Source: HRBIN12 sp035762085
Lineage (GTDB): Bacteria > Actinomycetota > UBA4738 > HRBIN12
Length of the DNA: 64,000 bases
Reading direction: 5' to 3'
Assembly (NCBI GenBank): GCA_035762085.1
Contig: DASTPT010000032.1
Span: forward strand, 1 to 64,000
The notes beneath the pieces are model-generated. The model ran no database searches. It saw only the letters and a list, made by a program, of their open reading frames with translations, and was not told the DNA's origin. Of this stretch, positions 13,130 through 20,821 are shown in pieces (positions within the stretch are counted from its first letter, which is position 1; each line of letters starts with the position of its first letter). Position numbers and translations under genes: made by a program.

Positions 13130-15781
13130 GTGGTGGCGGTGCTGACGCCCGAGGACCTGGGCCGGACGCTCGCGGCGGCGCCCGATCCGGAGCTCGCCCG
13201 CGTGGCGCTCTCGCGCGTGGGCGAGGACCCGGTGGCGCGGCAGGCGCTCGGCCGGGCGGACGTGCTGGTGGTGGCCGTCCGACTGCTCGGCTTCTCGCGG
13301 GCGGCGACCGATCTCCTGGTCCGGCACCCCGAGGAGATCGGCGCGCTCGCCGACGTCCGCCGGCGGGACCGGGCCGAGCTGGACCGCGAGCTCGTCGAGG
13401 ACGTCGAACGCGCCGGCGAGGTGGATGGCCTCCGTCGTTTCCGCCGTCGGGCGATGCTCCGGACCGCGGCCCGGGACCTGGGGGGCGCCGCGTTCGAGGA
13501 CGTCGTGGCCGAGATCAGCGACGTCGCCGAGGCGTGCCTGGCGCTCGCATGCCGGATCGCTTCGCCCGAGGGTCTGGCGATCGTGGCGCTCGGCAAGCTC
13601 GGGGGCGCCGAGCTGAACTACGCGAGCGACGTCGACCTGCTCTTCATCCACGGGCGCGGCGGCCCCGAGCCCGTCGAGGATGCCGAGCGCCGGGCGGCCG
13701 CGATCATCCGGCTCCTCTCGGAGCCAAGCGCCGAGGGCGTGGCCCTGCGCGTCGACCCGACGCTTCGTCCGGGCGGTCGCGGCGGCGCGCTCTCGCGATC
13801 GCTCGACGCGATGCGCGAGTACTACGCGACCGGGGCCGCCACGTGGGAGCGACAGGCGCTGATCAAGGCGCGTCCCGTCGCCGGTGACGCATCCCTCGGC
13901 GCGGCGTTCGTCGAGGCGGTCGCGCCGTTCGTCTACCCGGAGCACCTCGCGGCGCAGGCGATCGACGAGGTCCGGCGCGTGAAGGTCCGCCTGGAGGAGT
14001 ACGTGCGGGCGCGAGGCAAGGCCGCGATCGAGGTCAAGCGCGGATGGGGCGGGATCCGCGACGTGGAGTTCGCCGTCCAGCTGCTCCAGATCGTGCACGG
14101 CCGCCGCGACGAGCGCCTGCGCGAGCCGAACACGCTCCGCGCGCTCGGCGCCCTCGCGGCCGAGGGGTACGTCGCCGACGCCGACGCCGAGGCGCTCGCC
14201 GACGCATACCGGTTCCTGCGGACGCTCGAGCACCGGCTCCAGATCGTGCGCGACCTGCAGACGCACGACCTGCCGAGCGACCGCGCCGCGCGGACGACCC
14301 TCGCGCGCTCGCTCGGGCTCGAGGGGGCGGACTCGCTGCAGGCGGAGTTCGAGCGCCGGACCGCGCTCGTGCGCACGCTGCACGAGCGCCTGTTCTACCG
14401 CCCGCTGCTCGAGGCCTTCGCGGGCCCCGCCGCACCCCGGCCGGGCATCGACCGGGTGGCCACCGAGGAGCTGCTCGAGGGTCTCGGCTTCGCGAGCCCG
14501 GCGACCTCCTACGAGGTGCTGGCCCGGCTCGTCGATCCCTCGACCCGGATGGGCAAGGTGCTCTCGCACGTCTTCCGGGTGATGGCGCCGGCGCTCGCGC
14601 TCTCGGCCAGTCCGGACGCGGCGCTCGTCCGGCTGGAGCGCGTCGCCGAGGCCGCCGCGGCCGAGCCCCGGATCGCGGACGTCCTCGCGAGCGATCCCGG
14701 CGTCGCGCGGCGGTTGGCGCACGCTGTCGGTGCGTCATCGTTCGCGACCGACGTCCTCGCGGCGACGCCGACGCGCGTGCTGGCGCTCGAGGCCGGCGGC
14801 GGGGGCGACCCGCAGGCGGAGCTGGTGGCGGCGATCGCCCGGACCGCCGCGCGGGAGCTGGGGCCGAAGGAGACCGGCCTCGCGCTCTCGGCCGTCGCCG
14901 ACCGGGTCGTTCGGGACGCGGTCCGGGAGGCCGCGCCCGAGCTGCCGTTCGCGGTGATCGGTCTCGGCAAGCTCGGAGCCGAGGAGCTGAACGTCGCGTC
15001 GGACCTGGACGTCGTGTTCGTCTACGAGGGCGAGGGGACCGAGGCGTACCGCATGGGCGCCGAGGCCGCCGAGCGCGTCCTGACCGGGATCCGCGACGCG
15101 GGGTGGGAGCCGGACGCCGACCTGCGGCCCGAGGGCCGGAGCGGTCCGCTCGCGAAGTCGTTCGCCGCGTACCTGGAGTACTGGGAGCGGTACGCGGAGA
15201 CCTGGGAGTTCCAGGCGCTGCTCCGCACGCGGTTCGTGGCGGGGGACGAGATCCTCGGCCGCCGGTTCTGCTCGTTCGCGGAGGACTTCGCGTACCCGGA
15301 GTACCTGCCCCGCGAGCGCGCGGCCGAGGTCGTCCGGATGCGCCAACGGATCGAACGCGAGCGCGTCCACCCGATCGAGGCCGGGACGTTCCACTTCAAG
15401 CTCGGTCACGGGTCGCTGGCGGACGTCCAGTTCGCCGTGGAGCTCGCGCTGATGCGGTACGGGGGAGCCCACCCCGAGGTCCGTCGTCGCCGGACCCTCG
15501 ACGCGATCGAGGCGCTCGCCTCGGCGAGGCTGATGGAGGACGCCTCGGCGCATGCGCTCGGCGAGGCCTTCGTGTTCCTGTCCGGGGTGAAGAACGCGCT
15601 CGAGATGGATCGTCGTGTGCACGCCGAGGCCATCCCGCCGTCGCCGCGGGAGCAGGTCGTGCTCGCCCGAGGCCTCGGATACGAGGAGTATCCGCGCCAG
15701 GCATTCCTGGACGACTACCTCCGCATCACGCGGCGGGCGCGGCGCGCGATGCTGCGGGTGTTCCGCGACGCGCAGGGGTAG
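13130..15781 (+). CDS. glnE: Bifunctional glutamine synthetase adenylyltransferase/deadenylylase
   Basis: About 883 residues, slightly shorter than E. coli (946) and mycobacterial (about 990) GlnE. It reversibly adenylylates the regulatory Tyr of type I beta glutamine synthetase. Both nucleotidyltransferase domains are complete: N-terminal ALGKLGGAELNYASDVDLLF at about 150 (deadenylylase) and C-terminal GLGKLGAEELNVASDLDVVF at about 610 (adenylylase), each with G..KLG..ELN..SD.D. Helical linker KRGWGGIRDVEFAVQLLQ and the matching FKLGHGSLADVQFAVELAL follow each. The start is uncertain: in-frame GTGs occur at 13130, 13133 and 13139, with no Shine-Dalgarno. It sits between the two glutamine synthetase genes; its likely target is the one at 17565. 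Confidence 0.94.
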   Translation: MVAVLTPEDLGRTLAAAPDPELARVALSRVGEDPVARQALGRADVLVVAVRLLGFSRAATDLLVRHPEEIGALADVRRRDRAELDRELVEDVERAGEVDGLRRFRRRAMLRTAARDLGGAAFEDVVAEISDVAEACLALACRIASPEGLAIVALGKLGGAELNYASDVDLLFIHGRGGPEPVEDAERRAAAIIRLLSEPSAEGVALRVDPTLRPGGRGGALSRSLDAMREYYATGAATWERQALIKARPVAGDASLGAAFVEAVAPFVYPEHLAAQAIDEVRRVKVRLEEYVRARGKAAIEVKRGWGGIRDVEFAVQLLQIVHGRRDERLREPNTLRALGALAAEGYVADADAEALADAYRFLRTLEHRLQIVRDLQTHDLPSDRAARTTLARSLGLEGADSLQAEFERRTALVRTLHERLFYRPLLEAFAGPAAPRPGIDRVATEELLEGLGFASPATSYEVLARLVDPSTRMGKVLSHVFRVMAPALALSASPDAALVRLERVAEAAAAEPRIADVLASDPGVARRLAHAVGASSFATDVLAATPTRVLALEAGGGGDPQAELVAAIARTAARELGPKETGLALSAVADRVVRDAVREAAPELPFAVIGLGKLGAEELNVASDLDVVFVYEGEGTEAYRMGAEAAERVLTGIRDAGWEPDADLRPEGRSGPLAKSFAAYLEYWERYAETWEFQALLRTRFVAGDEILGRRFCSFAEDFAYPEYLPRERAAEVVRMRQRIERERVHPIEAGTFHFKLGHGSLADVQFAVELALMRYGGAHPEVRRRRTLDAIEALASARLMEDASAHALGEAFVFLSGVKNALEMDRRVHAEAIPPSPREQVVLARGLGYEEYPRQAFLDDYLRITRRARRAMLRVFRDAQG

Positions 15782-15807
15782 GAGCGATCGGTCGAGGAGG
15801 TCGAGGC

Positions 15808-16209
15808 ATGCTGAAGGAGTTCAAGGAGTTCGTCGCGCGCGGGAACCTGATCGATCTGGCGGTCGCGTTCATCATGGGCCTCGCGTTCACCTCGGTCGTC
15901 ACGGCGTTCACCGACGTGATCCTCGGTGCGATCAGCTACGTCGTCGGAGGCGAGGTGTCGTTCGATCGGTTCGGCGTCCACCGCGACGGCGAGATCGTGA
16001 TCCCGTACGGCGCGTTCCTGACCGCCCTCGTGAACCTGCTGCTGGTCGCGCTCGCCCTGTTCTTCGTGGTGAAGGCGTACAACCGCTTCGCCCGGCGGAA
16101 CGAGGAGACCCGGGCGACACGCCCGTGCCCGTTCTGCACGACGACGATCTCCCGGGACGCGACGCGCTGCCCCGCGTGCACGAGCGAGGTGGAACCCGCG
16201 CCCGCGTAG
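15808..16209 (+). CDS. mscL: Large-conductance mechanosensitive channel MscL with C-terminal zinc ribbon
   Basis: 133 residues. Homopentameric turgor-release channel of the inner membrane. N-terminal amphipathic helix MLKEFKEFVARGNLIDLAVA, TM1 to about residue 45, a periplasmic loop, TM2 (FLTALVNLLLVALALFFVV) at about 70-90, then a cytoplasmic tail in which a CPFC-x11-CPAC pair replaces the usual helical bundle; this is a treble/zinc-ribbon-like end found in many actinobacterial MscL. Shine-Dalgarno GAGGAGG lies 9 nt before the ATG. It follows glnE by 26 bp in the same direction. Confidence 0.93.
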   Translation: MLKEFKEFVARGNLIDLAVAFIMGLAFTSVVTAFTDVILGAISYVVGGEVSFDRFGVHRDGEIVIPYGAFLTALVNLLLVALALFFVVKAYNRFARRNEETRATRPCPFCTTTISRDATRCPACTSEVEPAPA

Positions 16210-16213
16210 GGAG

Positions 16214-17110
16214 TCAGATCCGGTCGATCGCGCGGGCCTCCATCCGGGGGCCGAAGGCCGGCGGTCGGATCTCGGCGGCCTCGATGAGGAGCTGGACGCG
16301 CCCCCGGTGCGGGCGGTAGCGCTCGAGGAGCTCGAGCATCCGCTCGTCGGTCCCCCGGGGCTCGTGTGCGAGCGCCCACGCGAGGACGTTCGGCACGTGG
16401 AAGTCACCGACCGAGACGGCGTCGGCGTCGCCGAGCGACAGGCGCGCGACCTCGGCGACGCTCCACGGGCCGATCCCGCGAAGCCTTCCGATCCGATCCC
16501 TCGCCGCCTCGAGCGGCAGGTCGACGGCCTCGTCCAACCAGGCCGCACGGGCGCCGATCCGCCGCAGGACCTCCGCGCGGCGGCGCTCGATCCCGAAGGG
16601 ATGGAACCGCTCGTACGGCATGGCCGCCAGGCGGCCGAGGTCGGGCGGGAGGACGAGCTCGCCGGGTCCGGGCGCCGGCTCGCCGAGCGCGATCGTCATG
16701 CGCCGGTACGCGCGTCGGGCCTCCGCTCCGGTCACCTTCTGCTCGAGCACGACGGGGACCAGCCGCTCGGCGAGGAGGCCGGTGGATGGGATCCGCAGCC
16801 CGGTGAAGCGCCGATGCAGGTCGCGCACCAGCCCGGGCGCCGGCGCGAAGGCGGTCGGATCGTCGAGGGCGCCGACCCACGCCGGGGCCCGCTCGAGCGC
16901 CCACGCGGCGCCCGTACCCCACGTCTGCACCTCGACGCCGCCGTCCGCCTCGACGAACCGCAACGTGACCGGGCCGTCGGGGGTCCGAGACGCGCGCCAC
17001 ACCTCGCCGCGGGCGACGCGCATCGTCGGGTCCCCGGACCCCCGCAGCAGCGGGCCGAGCGTGAGCGCCAGGTCGATGCGCGTTGGCGTCGGGACGAACC
17101 GCGATGGCAT
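16214..17110 (-). CDS. DNA-3-methyladenine glycosylase II (AlkA-like, HhH-GPD)
   Basis: 298 residues. Base-excision repair glycosylase for alkylated purines. The N-terminal half is the AlkA-like beta domain; the C-terminal half has the helix-hairpin-helix LRGIGPWSVAEVARLSLGDA followed by the catalytic Asp in AVSVGDFHVPN. The LVPVVLEQKVTGAEARRAYR helix is typical of the superfamily. TAGCCT stands 7 nt before the ATG, so the mRNA is probably leaderless and the longer upstream reading frame is not used. It converges on mscL with 4 bp between stops and diverges from the RidA gene. Confidence 0.88.
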   Translation of the reverse strand: MPSRFVPTPTRIDLALTLGPLLRGSGDPTMRVARGEVWRASRTPDGPVTLRFVEADGGVEVQTWGTGAAWALERAPAWVGALDDPTAFAPAPGLVRDLHRRFTGLRIPSTGLLAERLVPVVLEQKVTGAEARRAYRRMTIALGEPAPGPGELVLPPDLGRLAAMPYERFHPFGIERRRAEVLRRIGARAAWLDEAVDLPLEAARDRIGRLRGIGPWSVAEVARLSLGDADAVSVGDFHVPNVLAWALAHEPRGTDERMLELLERYRPHRGRVQLLIEAAEIRPPAFGPRMEARAIDRI

Positions 17111-17117
17111 GCTCGGG

Positions 17118-17123
17118 AGGCTA
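17118..17123 (-). promoter_or_regulatory. -10 element TAGCCT, leaderless glycosylase start
   Basis: TAGCCT followed by 7 nt and the ATG at 17110 on the minus strand. Confidence 0.55.
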
Positions 17124-17144
17124 CCCGGCATCCGGAGGGGATCG

Positions 17145-17537
17145 ATGGGCAGGAGGCTGATCGCGTCGGGCTCGCCGTTCGAGCCCGTCATCGGGTTCTC
17201 GCGCGCGGTGGTCGAGGGCCACCACGTCGCGGTCGCCGGCACGGCGCCGGTGATGCCGGACGGCGCCGAGCCACCGCCGGACGCGTACGGTCAGGCCAGA
17301 CGGTGCCTGGAGATCGTGCGCTCGGCGCTCGAGGAGGCCGGCGCCGCGCCCGAGCACGTGGTCCGGACGCGGACGTTCCTCGTGCGCGCCGAGGACTGGG
17401 AGGCGGTCGGCCGGGCGCACGGCGAGGTGTTCGGCCAGGTCCGTCCGGCGAGCACGATGGTCGTCGTGAGCGGATTCCTCGACCCGCGGTGGCTGGTCGA
17501 GATGGAGGCCGACGCCGTCCTGCCCGAGGAACGGTGA
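17145..17537 (+). CDS. RidA family protein (YjgF/YER057c/UK114)
   Basis: 130 residues, usual RidA length. Trimeric enamine/imine deaminase family that removes reactive 2-aminoacrylate; some members have other roles. Visible blocks: FSRAVVEGHHVAVAGTAPV, DAYGQARRCLEIVRSALEEA, VVRTRTFLVRAEDWEAVGRAH and STMVVVSGFLDPRWLVEMEA. The conserved Arg that binds substrate carboxylate in true RidA lies in the VVRTRTF strand; the C-terminal Glu of active deaminases is present only in the form VEMEADAV. Shine-Dalgarno GGAGGGG lies 4 nt before the ATG. It converges on glnA at 17565. Confidence 0.87.
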   Translation: MGRRLIASGSPFEPVIGFSRAVVEGHHVAVAGTAPVMPDGAEPPPDAYGQARRCLEIVRSALEEAGAAPEHVVRTRTFLVRAEDWEAVGRAHGEVFGQVRPASTMVVVSGFLDPRWLVEMEADAVLPEER

Positions 17538-17564
17538 CGCTGCCCGTCCGGGACGTCTCTCGGC

Positions 17565-18995
17565 TCAGATGTCGAAGTAGAGCGCGAACTCGAAGGGATG
17601 TGGGCGGAGTCGGACCTGGTCGAGCTCGTGCTCGCGCTTGTACTCGAGCCACGTGTCGATGACGTCCTGCGTGAACACGCCGCCTTCGAGCAGCCACTGG
17701 TGGTCGGCCTCGAGGTTGTCCAGGACTTCCTCGAGCGATCCGGGGACCTGCTTCACGAGCGCCTTCTCCTCGGGCGGCAGGTCGTACAGGTCCTTGTCCA
17801 TCGGCTCCGGCGGCTCGATCTTGTTCTTGATGCCGTCCAGCCCGGCCATCAGCATCGCGGCGAACGCGAGGTACGGGTTGCACGTGGGGTCGGGGGTGCG
17901 GAACTCCAGGCGCTTGGCGGCCGGGCTCTTGTAGAACATCGGGATCCGGATGCACGCGCTGCGGTTCCGCTGCGAGTAGACGAGGTTGATCGGCGCCTCG
18001 TACCCGGGCACCAGACGGCGGTACGAGTTCGTCGTCGGGTTGGTGAACGCGAGCAGCGCCGGCGCGTGCGTCAGCAGCCCGCCGATGTACCAGCGCGCCG
18101 TGTCGCTGATCCCCGCGTAGCCGACCTCGTCCCAGAACAGGTTCTCGCCCTCGCTCCACAGGCTCTGGTGCGTGTGCATGCCCGAGCCGTTGTCCATGAA
18201 GATCGGCTTCGGCATGAACGTCACGGTCTTGCCGGCGCGCCACGCGGTGTTCTTGACGACGTACTTGTACTTCATGACGTTGTCCGCGGTGGCGAGCAGC
18301 GTGCTGTAGCGCATGTCGATCTCGGCCTGGCCTGCTGTGCCGACCTCGTGGTGATGCACCTCGATGTCGATGCCGACCTTGTTCAGGTTCAGGACCATCT
18401 CGCTCCGCAGGTCCTGGTAGTGGTCCATCGGCGGGAGCGGGAAGTAGCCCTCCTTGTATCGAGGCTTGTAGCCGCGGTTCGGCTCGCCGCCCAGCTCGCG
18501 GTCGCGGCCCGAGTTCCACACGCCCTCGATCGCGTCGAGGTGGTAGTAGCCCTCGTACTGGTTCTGGTCGAAGCGGACCGAGTCGAAGATGTAGAACTCG
18601 GCCTCGGGGCCCCAGTAGGACGTGTCGGCGATGCCGGTCTGCTCCAGGTAGAGCTCGGCCTTGCGCGCGATGTACCGGGGGTCGCGCGTGTACATCTCGC
18701 CGGTCACCGGATCCTTGACGAAGCAGTGCAGGTTCAGCGTCGGGTGCTGCGTGAACGGATCGAGGTACGCCGTGGAGGCGTCGGGCACCAGGAGCATGTC
18801 GGACTCCTGGATCTCCTGGAACCCGCGGATCGAGGACCCGTCGAACCCGAGGCCATCCTCGAAGCTGTCCTCGGTGAGCTCGGCCGTCGGGACCGAGAAG
18901 TGCTGCATGAGGCCCGGCAGATCCGAGAAGCGGAGGTCGACGATCTCGACCCCCTCGGTCTTCGCCATGGCCAGGACGTCCTTGGACGTGGTCAT
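17565..18995 (-). CDS. glnA: Glutamine synthetase, type I beta (adenylylated form)
   Basis: 476 residues, the full-length GSI-beta dodecamer subunit that makes glutamine from glutamate and ammonium. N-terminal MQHFSVPTAELTEDSFEDGL and LGFDGSSIRGFQEIQESDM; catalytic WGPEAEFYIFDSVRF, HHHEVGTAGQAEIDMRY, MDNGSGMHTHQSLW, NRSACIRIPMF and EFRTPDPTCNPYLAFAAM. The adenylylation site is intact: DKDLYDLPPEEKA, with Tyr at about 405, so GlnE nearby can switch it off. Shine-Dalgarno GGGGGAG precedes the ATG by 7 nt. Its promoter carries GlnR-type half-sites (see 19031-19084). Confidence 0.95.
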   Translation of the reverse strand: MTTSKDVLAMAKTEGVEIVDLRFSDLPGLMQHFSVPTAELTEDSFEDGLGFDGSSIRGFQEIQESDMLLVPDASTAYLDPFTQHPTLNLHCFVKDPVTGEMYTRDPRYIARKAELYLEQTGIADTSYWGPEAEFYIFDSVRFDQNQYEGYYHLDAIEGVWNSGRDRELGGEPNRGYKPRYKEGYFPLPPMDHYQDLRSEMVLNLNKVGIDIEVHHHEVGTAGQAEIDMRYSTLLATADNVMKYKYVVKNTAWRAGKTVTFMPKPIFMDNGSGMHTHQSLWSEGENLFWDEVGYAGISDTARWYIGGLLTHAPALLAFTNPTTNSYRRLVPGYEAPINLVYSQRNRSACIRIPMFYKSPAAKRLEFRTPDPTCNPYLAFAAMLMAGLDGIKNKIEPPEPMDKDLYDLPPEEKALVKQVPGSLEEVLDNLEADHQWLLEGGVFTQDVIDTWLEYKREHELDQVRLRPHPFEFALYFDI

Positions 18996-19030
18996 CCGGC
19001 GTCTCCCCCTTGCCTCGGTCGGATCGCATC

Positions 19031-19084
19031 AGGGTAGGGGCAGCCGGGCGCGCGGAGGTTTCTGCCGCGTTAACTCTTGGTTAC
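19031..19084 (-). promoter_or_regulatory. glnA promoter with three GlnR-type half-sites
   Basis: On the minus strand: GTAAC (19084-19080), 6 nt, TTAAC (19073-19069), 6 nt, GAAAC (19062-19058), 21 nt, -10 TACCCT (19036-19031). The 11-bp period and sequences match the Streptomyces GlnR operator gTnAc-n6-GaAAc. The proximal half-site covers the -35, as expected for activation. Confidence 0.75.
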
Positions 19085-19095
19085 GTCGGCCGCGG

Positions 19096-19404
19096 CTACT
19101 CGCCGAGGATCCAGCTCTTCTCGTCGACCCGATCGTTCCGGTACGTCACGAACACGACGACGCCGCGGTACCGGCGGCAGATGTCGTAGGCCCGCTCCTC
19201 GCGGTGCGGGCCTTCGTGGATCACCTCTCCCCGGGTGTCGAAGATCCGGTGGACGTGTGCCTTCCGCATCCCGATCTCGACGCGACGGAACTCGGGACGG
19301 CTGACGCAGCCGCCGGCGGCGGAGACCGCGACCGGGGTAGAGGCGCCGAGCAGCACCGCGAGTCCGATGCCGGCGAGGACCTTGCGAACCCATGTCCCGC
19401 TCAT
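19096..19404 (-). CDS. Small secreted protein, possible BamE/BLIP-like fold
   Basis: 102 residues. Signal peptide MSGTWVRKVLAGIGLAVLLG up to about residue 30 (SAAGG), then a 70-residue domain with PEFRRVEIGMRKAHVHRIFD followed by a Gly, and a Tyr/Val strand block YRGVVVFVTYRNDRV. The GM.(K)..V..IFD.RG pattern is reminiscent of the SmpA/BamE and beta-lactamase-inhibitor-like fold, but this is a weak resemblance. Two Cys in the mature part (CVSRP, ICRRY) may pair. Shine-Dalgarno GAGGAG lies 9 nt before the ATG, with TACGCT as -10 near 19443-19438. The gene ends just upstream of the GlnR half-sites of glnA. Confidence 0.65.
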   Translation of the reverse strand: MSGTWVRKVLAGIGLAVLLGASTPVAVSAAGGCVSRPEFRRVEIGMRKAHVHRIFDTRGEVIHEGPHREERAYDICRRYRGVVVFVTYRNDRVDEKSWILGE

Positions 19405-19476
19405 CCGGAGGTCTCCTCTCAGGGCCGGGTCGAGCGCAGCGTACGCCCGTGGCCGACCGATGGCGAGCGGAGCCGA

Positions 19477-19779
19477 TCAGACCGGGCCGCGACCGGCGGG
19501 GTCGGGCTCCCAGTCGCGGATCGCCTCGGCGACCCGGACGAGGAGCGCGGCGCCTCCGGCGACCTGGACGAGCCTGCCCACGGGCGTGCGGAAGAACGGG
19601 TGTCGCAGGATCACCGGGGCGCTCACGATCAGAAGCTGCGCCGCGAGCGCGCGGACCCGCCGCCCGGTGGGCGTCGCGAGCCACGCCTCCGTCTCGTCGA
19701 TCCCGAGGTCTAGCACACGCTCCGCCTCGCGGAGCCAGCCGCGGAGGTCGCGCATCGAGGGCAGCAACGAGCGGGCCAT
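19477..19779 (-). CDS. Small conserved-looking protein of unknown function
   Basis: 100 residues. Amphipathic N-terminal half (MRDLRGWLREAERVLDLGID) followed by two hydrophobic stretches, AAQLLIVSAPVILRHPFF and VGRLVQVAGGAALLVRVAEA, which may be short membrane-associated helices. I do not recognise a family. That it is real is supported by TATCGT exactly 7 nt before the ATG. It lies 30 nt downstream of the GlnR-like gene's stop on the opposite side of nothing else; transcription runs the same way as the glnR-like gene's, but upstream of it lies that gene's 3' end. Confidence 0.55.
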   Translation of the reverse strand: MARSLLPSMRDLRGWLREAERVLDLGIDETEAWLATPTGRRVRALAAQLLIVSAPVILRHPFFRTPVGRLVQVAGGAALLVRVAEAIRDWEPDPAGRGPV

Positions 19780-19786
19780 CGCCTGG

Positions 19787-19792
19787 ACGATA
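19787..19792 (-). promoter_or_regulatory. -10 element TATCGT, leaderless start
   Basis: TATCGT followed by 7 nt and the ATG at 19779 on the minus strand. Confidence 0.5.
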
Positions 19793-19809
19793 CCCCCGAC
19801 GGCCGGGGA

Positions 19810-20469
19810 CTATCCGTCGGCCGCGCGGTACCCGACGCCGCGGACCGTCTCGACCAGGCTCTCGTGCTCGGGGCCGAGCTTCGCCCGGAGACGGCGGACG
19901 TGGACGTCCACCGTCCGGGTGCCGCCGTAGAAGTCGTACCCCCAGACCTCGCGAAGGAGCGTGGGACGGGTGAAGACGCGCCCAGGGCGCTCGGCGAGGA
20001 AGCGCAGCAGCTCGAACTCCTTGTACGTGAGATCGAGCGTGCGGCCGGCCACCGTCACCGCGTAGGAGTCGACGTCCATCGTGAGGGTCCCGAGGCGCAC
20101 GACCGTGTCCGTCGAGCCCCCGACCCGGCGGCGCAGCATCGCCAGGCGGATCCGGATCTCGGGCTCGGACGCTCCCGGGTAGAGCAGCTCGTCGGCGAGC
20201 GTCTCCCACGGGAACCGCTCCAGGTCGCGGCGCTCGACCACGACGACCGTGGGAACCGCGGTGTCCAGGTCGCGGACGGCGCGCAGCACCGCGTGGCCCT
20301 GCCCCGGGTTGTCCGCCGCGTCGATCAGGAGGACCTGTGGTCGCAGGGCGAGCACCTCGGGCACCGCGGCGACCGAGAGCTCCTCGGTCTTCAGGTCGAG
20401 CAGTAGCGCGCCGAGCGCGGGGAGCGCCTCGTCGGCGCGACGGTCCGAGAGCAGCGCGTGCAGGCCCAT
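19810..20469 (-). CDS. glnR: GlnR-like OmpR-family nitrogen regulator
   Basis: 219 residues. The C-terminal winged helix (about 125-215) is almost the Streptomyces GlnR sequence: LDLTYKEFELLRFLAERPGR, REVWGYDFYGGTRTVDVHVR and LGPEHESLVETVRGVGYR. The N-terminal receiver is degenerate, as in GlnR: it keeps the Asp at the strand end (QVLLIDAAD) but lacks the acidic pair and other pocket residues, so phosphorylation is unlikely; the opening LPALGALLLDLKTEELSVAA also resembles GlnR. GlnR orthologues activate or repress glnA, amt and other nitrogen genes. Its presence near glnA/glnE and the half-sites at both glnA promoters support the name; a phosphate regulator such as PhoP is less likely because of the degenerate receiver. 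Confidence 0.75.
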   Translation of the reverse strand: MGLHALLSDRRADEALPALGALLLDLKTEELSVAAVPEVLALRPQVLLIDAADNPGQGHAVLRAVRDLDTAVPTVVVVERRDLERFPWETLADELLYPGASEPEIRIRLAMLRRRVGGSTDTVVRLGTLTMDVDSYAVTVAGRTLDLTYKEFELLRFLAERPGRVFTRPTLLREVWGYDFYGGTRTVDVHVRRLRAKLGPEHESLVETVRGVGYRAADG

Positions 20470-20479
20470 GGGATGGTCC

Positions 20480-20512
20480 AGGGTACCCGGTCGGCTCCGA
20501 CGCCGGTACCCT
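20480..20512. promoter_or_regulatory. Divergent promoters of glnR-like and moaD-like genes with GGTACCCT inverted repeat
   Basis: AGGGTACC at 20480-20487 and GGTACCCT at 20505-20512 form an inverted repeat. Each arm supplies a TACCCT -10 for the gene pointing away from it: 10 nt before the minus-strand ATG at 20469 and 9 nt before the plus-strand ATG at 20522. Confidence 0.45.
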
Positions 20513-20521
20513 TGACCTGCG

Positions 20522-20761
20522 ATGACGATCCGCGTTCGGCTGTTCGCCGCGCTTCGGGACGAGGCGGGCGCGCCGGTGGTCGAGGCCGAGGGCCGAACCG
20601 CCGGCGAGCTGGCCGACGCCCTCGGCGTGCGGTTCGGGGAGCGCTTCGCGGCGATCGCATCCACCGGGTCGCTCGTGGTGAACGGCGAGCGCGCCGGCCG
20701 CGACACCCCGGTCGTCGAGGGGGACGAGGTCGCGCTGCTCCCCCCCGTGTCGGGCGGCTGA
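20522..20761 (+). CDS. MoaD/ThiS-like sulfur carrier protein
   Basis: 79 residues with a beta-grasp pattern: MTIRVRLFAALRDEAG at the N-terminus, SLVVNGERAGRDTPVVEGDE in the second half and the C-terminal VALLPPVSGG whose Gly-Gly is the adenylated and thiocarboxylated end. MoaD is the small subunit of molybdopterin synthase; other carriers of this type serve cysteine or thiamine synthesis. No MoaE or ThiF/MoeB is adjacent, so the pathway is open; the sulfate-assimilation genes 1 kb downstream would fit a cysteine-synthesis carrier as well. The divergent partner is the GlnR-like regulator. Confidence 0.82.
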   Translation: MTIRVRLFAALRDEAGAPVVEAEGRTAGELADALGVRFGERFAAIASTGSLVVNGERAGRDTPVVEGDEVALLPPVSGG

Positions 20762-20821
20762 CCTACGGCCGAGCGCGGAGGGCGCGTTCGTCGGCATCCT
20801 GCGATACTCGGTCGCACGTCC

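Noticed and set aside
15726..16548. Minus-strand frame across mscL
   Set aside because: Antisense of mscL and an alternative frame of the AlkA-like gene, Arg/Ser-rich, no signals.
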